Assembly (NCBI GenBank): GCA_030490835.1
Contig: CM059972.1
Location: 14,113,764-14,177,763, forward strand
Source of the DNA: Annona cherimola
Lineage: Eukaryota; Streptophyta; Magnoliopsida; Magnoliales; Annonaceae
Length of the DNA stretch: 64,000 bases
Direction of reading: 5' to 3'
The notes beneath the pieces are model-generated. The model did no database searches and was not told the origin of the DNA. It saw only the letters and a list, made by a program, of their open reading frames with translations. How positions within the stretch are numbered: position 1 is the first letter of the stretch; each line of letters begins with the position of its first letter. The translations under genes and the position numbers were made by a program. Shown piece after piece: positions 54,233 through 64,000 of the stretch.

Positions 54233-57200
54233 AGCTGTAAAACAATGATTAAGCTCACGTTACCATTATGATTCAGATAAAATATTATGTAACAATTCCA
54301 TTAACATTAATTAATCATAGCTAAAATTATAAAACTTAACCACACAAGCAGTAATGCATGATTATATTCAATAATGCTATGATAAACAATAATATTCAAT
54401 AATTAATTATGAATACACAAAGTCAAGAAATCCCACCTTCGGGTAGAAAATTTCCCGCGTTTATGCAGTTCTAGTTAATTATTGATAAATATTAAATATT
54501 GCTACCTTCGAGTAAAACTATAATATAATATTCTTTAATAATGCAATTTCTATTATGAGAGGAAAAATCATGTTATTCTCTCTTTGTTTAATAAATTTGA
54601 TTAACTAAATATCTTAGACCCTTCAGGGCAACATAAGACATAAAGATGAACAATATTTATTAAACATAAATTGCATAATGACAATTAATTGCAATTTCTA
54701 TTATGAGAAAAATAAACAATAATTTTGAAAATGTATTTTAGACCCTTTGGGGCAACTAGAAATACATAATCAAAATTATTAATATAAATTACAGAGTATA
54801 ATATATATATGAATAATTCAATAATAATGATTATTAAATTCATTATGTGCGATTAAATTCCATATTATTTTTTTTGGTCAGCCAGGTAAGTGAGGTGGGG
54901 CGTGGGAGGCTCCCCCTGCATAACAGGGACCTAATTAAATAACCACGTGATCCTCTTCAATACCTCTTGCCTAGACACCAACCACCAGTCATGCCATGGA
55001 ATGTAATTCTCACTATAAAATTTAATAATCATAGTTTATATAATTATTCATATATATATATACATTGCATGCTTAAAATTAACTAGAAAGCAATAAATCA
55101 TAAATATATATAGCTAAATAGGCATTTATATACCAATCACATGAATTAATTGCACATATAATTCAAAAAATTTGCATAAATATTCAAAAGTCAGATTTAT
55201 TGACCTATTTAGCTTAATCATACCCTTCCATTAGTTCCAAAATGTCCAAAAACATAGAAAACGACTATTTGATTGTCCAATTTGGATAAAAGGATCAAGA
55301 ATTATGTTAATTTATGATTGGACGGTTTATAAACATGTCACGTGTCATATATGGGCTATTGGGTTTGGGTCTACCTGTTATGGGCTAAAACAGGCCGCCC
55401 ATATGGACCTGTGAAGCTGGGCTTGAGAAGTTGGCCCGCCCAAGTGCAATGGGCTTCCCGAAATGGGCCAACCGCATGGGCTTTATGTTGGTTCAAGCCC
55501 AGGCACAAAAAGGGCCCGGAAATGGGCTTAGCTAAACTAGGCCAACTGATGGGCTTATTTGGCTTGAGGCCCGTTCAAGTGAAATGGGCTGGCAGAATAT
55601 GGGTTGGGCCGGTGGGCAGACTTGGAAAAGGCCCAGGCCCATGCCCAGCTTAACCAGGAAGAAAACCCAGTTGTAAAAAATATATATAGCTAGGGGTTTA
55701 TTTGTAAATTTCTATCCAGGGTTTATTTGCAAATTTTGTCCAGGGTTTATTTGCAAAAATTCTTCTCTTCTTCCCCAAACAAGAGAAGCCCTAGCCGCAC
55801 ATACCCTAGCAGCCGCCGCCGAAACCCACCTATTGCCCATGCTGCCCGGTATGCCAAACTGCCATTGGCCGCTGCTGCCGTTTGCCCGCCTGCTTCCGCC
55901 GGTACCTGCCGCTCGTCGCCCGGCGTTTACAACGCCGCAGTTCTCCCGCAGACGGCGCCTGCTTCGGCTCCTCTTTCTCCAGCAAGTAGCGGCCAATCGC
56001 TGCCTTCCTGCGCCGAACCTGCCAACAGCAGCAAGTGCGTTGCTGTCTCCGCCGCCACCCAAATCTGCTGCGATCGTCGTCTCCGGCAACGTCCGTCCGG
56101 CAGCCAACAGCAATGGCGGTCTCCATGAGCCACCGGCGACGTCAGCGCAGCGGCAAATCCAGCCGCACAGATGCGCCGTCTCAGCCCGCCGGCGCCTCCC
56201 GCCATCGCTGCCCCCGGCCAATCGTCGCCTTTCTCGGCCGTTTTCGCCAGTCTACTGCCGCCGGTGCCGGTTTCTTCGGCAAGTAGCTGCCGATCGTACT
56301 GCTGTGCTCCGGCGTTGCGCGCTGCCGCCATCTCTTCTGTCGCTGCCTTTAGCAGTGGTCGGTTGTCCTGGTGTCTTCTCCGGCAGCGATGTCCTCGTCG
56401 CGACAGCAGATCGACGGTGCCATCTGTTCCAGCACCGTCCAGCGCCTGTCCAGCTCCTCCGGCTCCGGCAGCGGTCTCCATCCAACAGCAACCGTTCTGG
56501 TCGTCTCCAACACCTCCAGCGTCTCCACCGGCAGCGTCTTCCGGCTCCAGCGTCTCGCCGTGATTTGCCGGCTTTCTTTTCTGGCATCGTCTCTGAATCC
56601 GGCAGCAACCATCGGTTCGGGCGTGCTTGATTGCCCTCTTCTCTGATTCCGGCAACACACATAGAATTCGGGCATGGCAGCGGCAGGCATCGGGTATGGC
56701 AGTTTATCTTATTATTATTATAATTTAACAGTGTAATGGGTATGATGAAATCACAACCGAAATCCCTTTCACAATAACGGGGTCTAAATCCATATATTAT
56801 CATTATATTAGATTATGAATCTCAGCAGAAATTGAAATCCTAAAGCACGTCGGGCGACTCTGAACAGACATGTTGCTTAAAATTAACTGAATCTATGTGA
56901 GAAGATGGAAATACGTATCCCGGTGACAGCAAGACCATGGCTGAATCCATGAAAGCATCATTCTGCAAATACTGAATCCATGTGTTGTGTCTTTAATTAA
57001 ACCGGAATTAAATTCACATTAGGCAGAATTTAACTTGGATTTCCATGAGCATGCCGTCATAAAATTTATAGCATAATGCATATATAAATATTTCAGATTC
57101 ATGCTGAATCCACCGTAAAATCCATTCACCACGCATTCATATAACCAATATCAATAATGAATATTCTACTTCAATAATGAATACTCCGTGTGACATGATC

Positions 57201-57342
57201 CAGAATATACATTGGTAGTGATATGGCATGATTTTAATAATAATAAAAATAATCAAGTAATTAATCCGTAACAACATAAATAATTTCACAGATAAATTTT
57301 CATACAAATTATGGGTGGAATCTATAATACCCAAAATCGAAA
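54233..57342 (-). other. Long leader of the young Copia element
   Basis: 3.1 kb between primer site and gag, much longer than usual for Copia. It contains an AT-rich part with degenerate repeats (TTGCAATTTCTATTATGAGA-like at ~54543 and ~54685; TAGACCCTT(C/T)(A/G)GGGCAAC at ~54616 and ~54747), a GGGC/GCCC-rich part (55350-55660) and a GC-rich block (55790-56650). The latter is open in several frames on both strands with no domain recognised. Confidence 0.7.
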
Positions 57343-57359
57343 CGTGGTCTCTGATACCA
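57343..57359 (-). other. Primer-binding site of the young Copia element
   Basis: On the minus strand TGGTATCAGAGACCACG follows the 5' LTR after two bases; it is complementary to initiator tRNA-Met. Confidence 0.88.
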
Positions 57360-57361
57360 CA

Positions 57362-57683
57362 TGTTGGAAATCATGTGATGCGGAAGCGTACCTGAATCCA
57401 TGTGTGTGTAGATTCCACCTGTAGACCGAGTAGAGCACGAGGTATTCTCCCTCAACACTTCTCCCTATAATACTAGCGGTAGATGGGAACCATTTGTGAT
57501 GTAAACGTGTGAGAGAGGGACCTAGACTCCTCTATTTATAGAGCCCTTCCCATCATGACTCAACTAGAAGTGTAGTTCTACCTGAACTCGGATTGCGTAC
57601 GCATTTCAGATATGACTGAGCTATCTTTAAATCCAAAGACTTATAATTTAATTAGGACACCTTATAGGAGTACAATTCTAACA
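57362..57683 (-). repeat. 5' LTR of the young Copia element
   Basis: 322 bp, same length as the other LTR with 6 substitutions and no indels. The right end AACA is followed by the target duplication GTTGA. Confidence 0.93.
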
Positions 57684-57688
57684 GTTGA

Positions 57689-58191
57689 TGTCGATTGGAA
57701 GAGACAATGCATCATAGATCTTGCCGGAACTAGTGGCTGTAATTGTCGGATTTGCCGTTGACGAACATGGGCAGTTGTTGATGTGGATTGGAAGAGACAA
57801 TGCATCACAGATCATGCCTGAACTAGTGGCTGTAATTATCGGATTTGAGAGGGTCGATTTTGGAAATTTTTATAGCTTGCCGCGATCAGGGGAGGCTAGA
57901 CTTGGTGCTTATGGATTTTCAATGTAAGGAGTTGCCGCCGGTACATGTTGGAAAAATTCGGCACACATGGTTGCAAATCGAATAAAACTGCAGGCTAACT
58001 GGATTCTATGGTTGCAGCAGTTAATATATGATGGGCTGCTTCTAGTTACCGGAGTGTAGAGAGAACGTCGTTGAGAGGGAAACACTGATCCGTCGCAATC
58101 TCTTTTTAGTTCTTTTGAATCATAGGCGAAAATGTAAATATCGTAGATGGGTTAAACTATGAATTTCCTTAATTTTGAATGGATGCGACCG
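57689..58191. other. Flank with a 93-bp tandem duplication
   Basis: ATTGGAAGAGACAATGCATC starts at 57694 and 57787, with the surrounding ~70 bp also repeated (CTAGTGGCTGTAATT). The left flank of the Copia element (51107-51148) shares the CCGTTGACGAA...GTTGTTGATG part, so the insertion split a pre-existing repeat. No gene recognised. Confidence 0.65.
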
Positions 58192-58200
58192 GACAACTAC

Positions 58201-58609
58201 GGGACGTGATTTCCTGCGCCCGGGAGCAGGCAGCGCTCCCTGCTCCCGGGCGCATATACTTATTTTTTTTTATTTTTTTTTCAAAATTTTTTCATAGAAC
58301 TGTTAATCTAGGTGTAGTTAACATGTGTATAAATTTTTACCATTTTTGGGGTATTTTAGATATTTATTTTTTATTTTTGAAAATCAGTGGCATTTAGGTA
58401 ATTTAAAATTACTAAAATGCCACTGATTTTCAAAAATCAAAAATAAATATCTAAAATACCTCAAAAATGTTAAAAATTTATACACACGTTAGGTACACCT
58501 AGATTAAGAATGTTATAAAAAAATTTTCAAAAAAATATAAAAAAAAATAAGTATATGCACCCGGGAGCAGGGAGCGCTGCCTGCTCCCGGGTGCAAGAAA
58601 TCACGTCCC
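58201..58609. mobile_element. Foldback MITE, shared-core family, copy 8 (perfect 9-bp target duplication, GC-rich ends)
   Basis: 409 bp. Ends GGGACGTGATTTC and its exact complement, flanked by GACAACTAC at 58192-58200 and 58610-58618. Each arm has a secondary hairpin: GCGCCCGGGAGCAGG pairs with CCTGCTCCCGGGCGC across CAGCGCTC. Inside, the AT-rich shared core follows (TTAATCTAGGTGTAGTTAAC, TTTTTACCATTTTTGGG at 58335, and complements). MULE-type target size, non-coding, nearly perfect arms. Confidence 0.93.
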
Positions 58610-58618
58610 GACAACTAC

Positions 58619-59011
58619 ACGGCAAATGTGGGAGGGCGAATTGAGTCGGGACGCACATACACCAGAATATTCAAGCGCATTTGGACAGCACCAGACCACA
58701 ACAAATGGGCCTCGATCCATGATTGAAATTTACATCAGCGGGATACCAATTTTCATCCAAATTTGATATGTGTACAGGTCCTATTTTTAAATAGTAAAAA
58801 ATCAATGTAATAAAATAATTTAATATAAATACTGATTTTATAGTTATTTTTTCAACATCTAAATTATTTAAAATATGATTTATATGCGGATAAATGATTG
58901 TATCCATTATTATTATATTTCGACATATGTGAGGCCCGTTTTGGAGCGGACTGCACCATAATATATGTTATATATCATCCTCACTTCTATATAACTAGGT
59001 TCCATAGAATT
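58619..59011. other. Intergenic with AT-rich dispersed repeat
   Basis: 58740-58925 matches the intron-13 repeat at 41600-41860. No gene. Confidence 0.5.
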
Positions 59012-60984
59012 TGAAGTTGAAAACTCTCCATTGCATTGTCCATTTCTATGGAGAGCATCTAGAGCATCCAAATGATGGTGTGCTCATGCCAGCGCATGGG
59101 GGCATGGGGGAGTCTTTGGACTCAACATATAAAGGTTACTTCAAAATTTTCATAGTATGAAGCAATCCACAGAATCATCATTTCTCTATCTAACCAGATG
59201 AATAGTGAAGGTGCAAAAAAATTAACAAGGTAAAACTAAGGTTTTACAGGCAATCATTCAGTGAGAAGGAAGGTAGAAGCTTGTCTCAATGCGTCATTAA
59301 CCACAAGCACACCTTTGATCTCACCATCTTATAGCTATAATATGTCATTTTTTGGATTATTGAAACATTGTGAATGGTAGAGTTAGTTTTGGGAGTTTTT
59401 CATTTTACTTAAATCAAGTTAGAATTAGTTTTGAGGTTTTTCATTTTACTCAAATCGAGTTAGCTCTAGGAGTTTGTCTTGTTGCTTAAGTCGTATATGC
59501 TTTAGGAGGTTTTTCTTGTTGCTTAAGTCGACTATGTTTTGGTGGGTGAGGGTAGGGTTCTCTTGTCACTTAAATTAATAGACTTTTGATGCTACTGTCT
59601 GAGGGTTTATACCATCACTTTTTTTGTCTTCTTATTTTTGGTTTTTTGTTGCTGCTAGTGTTTTTGTAGGGTTTAGTTTCTTGTTGTAGCCATTGGTTTC
59701 TGCATGAGGAAAGTCTATACCATCATTACTTGGATTTCTTGCTGGTGCTTTTTAAAAATTTCCCCTCTTGAATAATATTTTTTGTAGTTATGATTAATGT
59801 AATAATCATAATTATTATGTCATATTAATATATTGATGTTGTATTTGGATATTTTACTTAAATTAAAAGAATGGACAAAAGGATCATAGAAAAGTTGAGG
59901 CATTAAATAACTTAGAAGAAACAAGCAATGATAATGGCTTAATTATATTTTTATTGAGGAAAAACATGAGAACCGTGTTTAAAGGGAACTACATTGGTTG
60001 AGAAGCAGGGCGAGATGTGAGGTTCATGCACCAATTAGTAGGACTTTTGCAATTTTATCACCGAGGTTACCATAGATATTTATATGTAAAAAGGTGTTTA
60101 AAAAAACTTGGGGACTTATATGGAAAAAAGCATAGATAGTTGATATAGGTCTATGACTTAGATTGGTTGTGATGTTTGTTTCAGTTGTGATGTTTCTCCT
60201 GCGTTCTTAATAACGTTTTGAAAAATAAACAATTGACTATTCTTTTTACAGATTAGCAATCATGGTGAGGATCGTAATACTCATTGAGGTTTTACAATGA
60301 AGAGCATGTGATACTCTCTTAACTCTAAATAATTAAACGCCAGAAATATAATAACTGGATTGACAAAACTTCATTGTTGTGAATGGATTGGAGGAAAAAT
60401 AGTGATAATTATTACGTGTTAAGAGAGGCAATTTTGGATCAAACACCCTATGGGAATGTAGTCGCTCACAATGATACCTTAGACAATTCCACCAGTGATG
60501 GGCCAATATGCTGCTATCATATTGAAACTTAATGACATAGATACCCGATTGAAGGAAATTGAAGACTAACTGGATGTACACTCAAATAATGGTGAAGATT
60601 GAAGGCTACTTTAGTCGTTTAATGTTGTTAGTTATTAGTTACTTTCATCGGACAATTATTTAGACATTTTGGGATTAATTTATGGCAAAATGTATATCTT
60701 AAAATTATAGTGGAATGTTTTGTAATCTGTGAATGTTTTTCGAGGTTGAATGTTGTAAGATTAGCTGCAAAGGCATATGTTTTCAAAATAAATGGAATTT
60801 CAATTTCAGTGATAGATGAGTTTTTTGGTGTATATGATTCTTATTTGTATAATTTTATATATTTACATGCTAACTTTATAGATGAATGCAATTATTAATT
60901 GTGGATTTATAACTCACTTGCATTTGATGTTGATAGAAATTTGATGATAGACTACTGTTCTAGTATCTCCCACCAAACGATCCA

Positions 60985-61320
60985 ATGATAGACGTCTCCC
61001 AAACATATGACCCAATGGAAAATGTCTGAATTTGGGTCGTCCTTCATTTTACATCTATCTTAGCCACTTGTCTGATGGTTACTTGACTGAATGTTGATGA
61101 TCTTATGTTTGTTCTATTATATGGCGTCCTTCCGGATGACCTAATAGGACACATCTAATAATGGGGCAACTAACTGTTGGTTGTCTAGCAGTTTCTAACT
61201 AATCAGTCAGATATCTACCATTGAACTTGTCTAATATTTGTGCCATTGTGCAGCATCCTTCTGAATGACCAAATGCAAAACGTCTGATGATGGGACGATT
61301 AGCTGTTAATCATCAGGAGA
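60985..61320. repeat. Degenerate tandem repeats inside the 4.3-kb unit
   Basis: GGCGTCCTTCCGGATGACC (61124) and AGCATCCTTCTGAATGACC (61250) open two related units of about 127 bp, each followed by a GATGGGACGATTAGCTGTT-like phrase. A weaker third unit precedes them. Confidence 0.6.
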
Positions 61321-62923
61321 TTGCATATATAATATCCACTTGCTCATACTTGCACGTAGAAATTAAGCTTTACATGTGGATTCACACACTTAAGGCCATT
61401 GACATACCATGATAACAACCAATAATTGAAGAAAAATATGGAGTTATTAAAAAGCTACCTAATAATCAGATATATATTAAGTTTTCAAATTATAAAAATG
61501 TGCGAATAAGTTAAAGTCGATAACTCAACACACACCTCATCAAAAATAGTTTAAGCTTAAAACTCAGTATACATGTAAATTAAAATAAAACTTAAATAAT
61601 AATAGTTTCATACTTGAAGTTTAACATCCCATCATAGCTCACAACTTCAACCATAGGAATACTAGTATTCCAAGCATATAAACAACAAAATTCAGAAAGG
61701 GATGGCCGTCATTGTCCTTCTTTGTTGTGGGGATCATGATCTCTCTAGTCTGAATCTCTCTCTTCAGCTCTTTATTCTTACATTTAACATACCGCAATTG
61801 AGTCGGTAATTTATTTTGATAATGCAACTCATAGGAGGTAAGAGGCAGGTCCCAACATTAAAAAAATTGCACTCATTGTGTGGATTATCCTATAAAATAG
61901 ATTTATATAGAGTAGTTAGTGAAAATAAATAGTTTTGAGAAGTATATTACATATTGACAAATTTTGCTTAACACCTCATTTTTAGAACATTTTGTAAATC
62001 TTTTGTCCTATAGTAACATACTGGCGCATGAAAATTCATTACTAGACATCTTACATTGGGTTGTCTTCTGTCTTGTAGCAAGGCAACTGAAGTTATATGA
62101 TAGGGCCAACTCACCCATAGCTTCAATTCATGCATTTAGCACATGTAAGAATGACACGATGAAAATTAAAAAATAAATAGATGTCAAAGCTTTTCAAGCC
62201 CAAAACACATAAAAAACTCACAATCAAAACAAAACACATACATAGTCTAATTTTACCAATCCATCAACAACTTAATGGCTCATAAATCTAATATCATATT
62301 TGGACGTATTACTCTAAGTTTTCTTTTGCACTGACATGTGATATACAGATGTCCTACTTGGCTACATCACCATTTGCAATTAGTATCTGAACAGAGAATC
62401 TTAAAGAAATTATGTGAAATAAAAAAATCTGTGTTCCATGTGTTAGGCATGCTTCAAATATGCCACGAAGTTTGGCCTATCTTACATAAAATAACCAAAA
62501 TGAAAGCGTATAATCTAAACCACGCATGAATTATATAAATCTCCATAATACCCAATTCTAAAATAAAAAAACCCACAATCTAAAGCATGTATGAACAGTA
62601 TAATCCCTACAATATCAAAATATAAAATAAAGATCCCACGATCTGCCGCATGCGTGAACTATAGAAATCCCCAAGAACGGCCCGAATAATTTCTGAACAA
62701 AAATCGTAGAAATTAATAATTCCTACCAATTACCCAATAAATATGGATTCAAAGACGAGAGAATATATACTTGGTTAGTTGGGAGGCCGAAATGCACACA
62801 GGTTAGTCGTCTTCTCTTCCAAATCATCAACCCACGAAAATCTAGCACCTATGCAGCTTTCAAGCTATAGAGGAAATGAGGCAACCGAAAATTTCAAATC
62901 ATTTATATGTCGGGTCAAAATGG

Positions 62924-63198
62924 AAGATAATCAACTTAGGCCGGCCTAAAAACATATTTTTAAGTGTTTTTCTATTTTTTAAAAAATATTAAGCTAGGTA
63001 TATTGAATTTATAAATTAATTTTTACTTTTTTAGATATTTTAAAGTATTTTTTAAAGATTTTTAAACATAATGACATTACCATAATTTTCTGAGGACTTA
63101 GTTTATAAATCCAATACACTTAGCCCAACTTTTTTATGAAAAACTGAAAAATACCTAAAAATATATTTTTTAGACTGGCCTAAGAGGATCAGCCTCGA
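62924..63198. repeat. Foldback MITE, shared-core family, copy 9 (diverged)
   Basis: Inverted halves: CTTAGGCCGGCCTAAAAA at left, complement of CTTAGGCCAGTCTAAAAA at right, with a diverged core (AATTTTTACTTTTTTAGA). Flanks TCAAAATGG and TCAAAATAC match at 7 of 9. Confidence 0.6.
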
Positions 63199-63323
63199 TC
63201 AAAATACCTTGTTTTTGTGGTCTCACATGCCATCTCTTCCCTCACGTGCGAGCAAATTCAAATGGATGCTCTAGATGCTCTCCACAGAAATGGACGGTGC
63301 GATGGGGGTTCCCAGCTCCAGTT

Positions 63324-64000
63324 TCTATCTAGCCATGAAAAGGGGCTGATGATAATATAATCAAATTTTATTTTGCAAATATGGATAGTTTTTTCTGTTG
63401 GAAACCCAAACTTTGACCAATGCAGCAGAAATTAAAAGCATTCGTGGGATGCTATGAAATGCAAAGAAGCCATTTCTCAGTGGTTAGACATCACCATAGA
63501 ATCCATTGAAAATACGGAGGAAAAAGGAAAATATGTCGAGTAGGACAAAAATTACCACATCACTGCTTGGCACACTACGAGGAAAATCCCTTATAACACT
63601 TCAATGTTCTTAGAGCTATTATTACGCAAATCCCTTCGCCCGTAACCGAACAAATTCAGCCACCTTATAGCTGTATGCGTTGAAAAACCTTACTAATTAA
63701 AACTAATCAGGTTAAGACCCTTCATGCTAAATTATAAAGAAAAATAAACTAAAAATAAAAGCATAAATGAATTCATAGCATATATATACTCCGCAATGAA
63801 AGTAGAAGTATATCTTGTGGTTTCTAGTCTTCTAAGTTAGTGTCTAAAATTTTCTAGAAGAGTCTTTTACTGTTGTTTAATGATGAAATGTTAGAAATGA
63901 AACTCTTATGCATAATCCGGAGACCACAACTGTACCTATCTTTCTTATTCGTAATTTAATTCATCATAAAAATAGAAATTAGACAATAAGATTTCTACGT
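63324..64000. other. Intergenic, no feature recognised
   Basis: AT-rich to the window end; no gene or repeat recognised. Confidence 0.45.

Larger units (their letters stand above)
51149..57683 (-). mobile_element. Complete-ended but integrase-less Copia retrotransposon
   Basis: Two 322-bp LTRs (51149-51470 and 57362-57683) differ at only 6 positions (about 1.9%). A perfect 5-bp target duplication, GTTGA, lies at 51144-51148 and 57684-57688. Reading the minus strand: 5' LTR, tRNA-Met primer site, a 3.1-kb leader, gag, protease, partial RT, RNase H, polypurine tract, 3' LTR. The segment from after the protease to the middle of RT, which would hold integrase, is missing. A young element with defective pol, so probably moved by enzymes of a relative. 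Confidence 0.93.
59012..63323. mobile_element. 4.3-kb unit bounded by long inverted repeats; probable DNA transposon
   Basis: TCCATTTCTATGGAGAGCAT (from about 59038) is met in inverse at 63260-63300 (TCCATTTCTGTGGAGAGCAT on the minus strand), within an ~85-bp imperfect inverted repeat starting TAGAA at both ends. Most differences are transitions. Inside are only short frames; I recognise no transposase. Internal 127-bp degenerate repeats lie at 60985-61320 and a foldback MITE at 62924. No clean target duplication found, so the superfamily is open; long terminal repeats would suit a MULE. Confidence 0.5.

Noticed and set aside
55833..56630. 265-codon plus-strand frame and 243-codon minus-strand frame as new genes
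   Set aside because: Both strands and several frames are open because of GC-rich low-complexity sequence, and the region lies in the leader of a Copia element.
60985..61320. Repeats as a CRISPR-like array
   Set aside because: Units are long, degenerate and without unique spacers, in a plant nuclear genome.

Overview
This is a 64-kb piece of a flowering-plant nuclear genome. That is shown by three plant-type genes (a CLAVATA1-type receptor kinase with one GT-AG intron, an intronless PLS/E-class pentatricopeptide protein, and a 19-exon family-35 beta-galactosidase with a C-terminal lectin domain) lying in AT-rich DNA full of Gypsy, Copia, LINE, hAT, Tourist-like and foldback elements. Species, and monocot versus dicot, cannot be told from what I can read. 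No tRNA, rRNA, CRISPR array or organelle DNA was recognised.

Layout. 1-2952: 3' end of a Gypsy-like retrotransposon with a 900-bp 3' LTR. 3216-4840: a small, pol-less LTR element on the minus strand. 5365-7398 (-): the PPR gene. 7.7-12.2 kb: foldback and Tourist-like MITEs and a 5'-truncated LINE. 12957-16105 (-): CLV1, with a 125-bp tandem duplication just upstream. 17-31 kb: no gene; nested MITEs, an hAT, a second 5'-truncated LINE and a diverged segmental duplication. 31.7-36.0 kb: a decayed Copia element, cut off in RNase H by an unclassified repetitive block (36.0-38.5 kb). 38483-39213: an hAT with perfect target duplication. 39473-47071 (-): the beta-galactosidase gene, with foldbacks in two introns. 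49273-51022: a Tip100-like hAT. 51149-57683: a young Copia insertion lacking integrase. 58201-58609: a perfect foldback MITE. 59012-63323: an inverted-repeat-bounded 4.3-kb unit with no recognisable transposase.

The three genes share no pathway that I can see: CLV1 acts in peptide signalling at meristems, the PPR protein probably in organelle RNA editing, and the beta-galactosidase in the cell wall. They are islands in transposon DNA.

The most striking pattern is a family of at least nine foldback elements. They share one palindromic core (marker TTTTACCATTTTTG and its complement) but have different outer inverted repeats. Several carry 9-bp target duplications, as Mutator-like elements do. 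This looks like a modular MITE family whose ends are exchanged while the core is kept.
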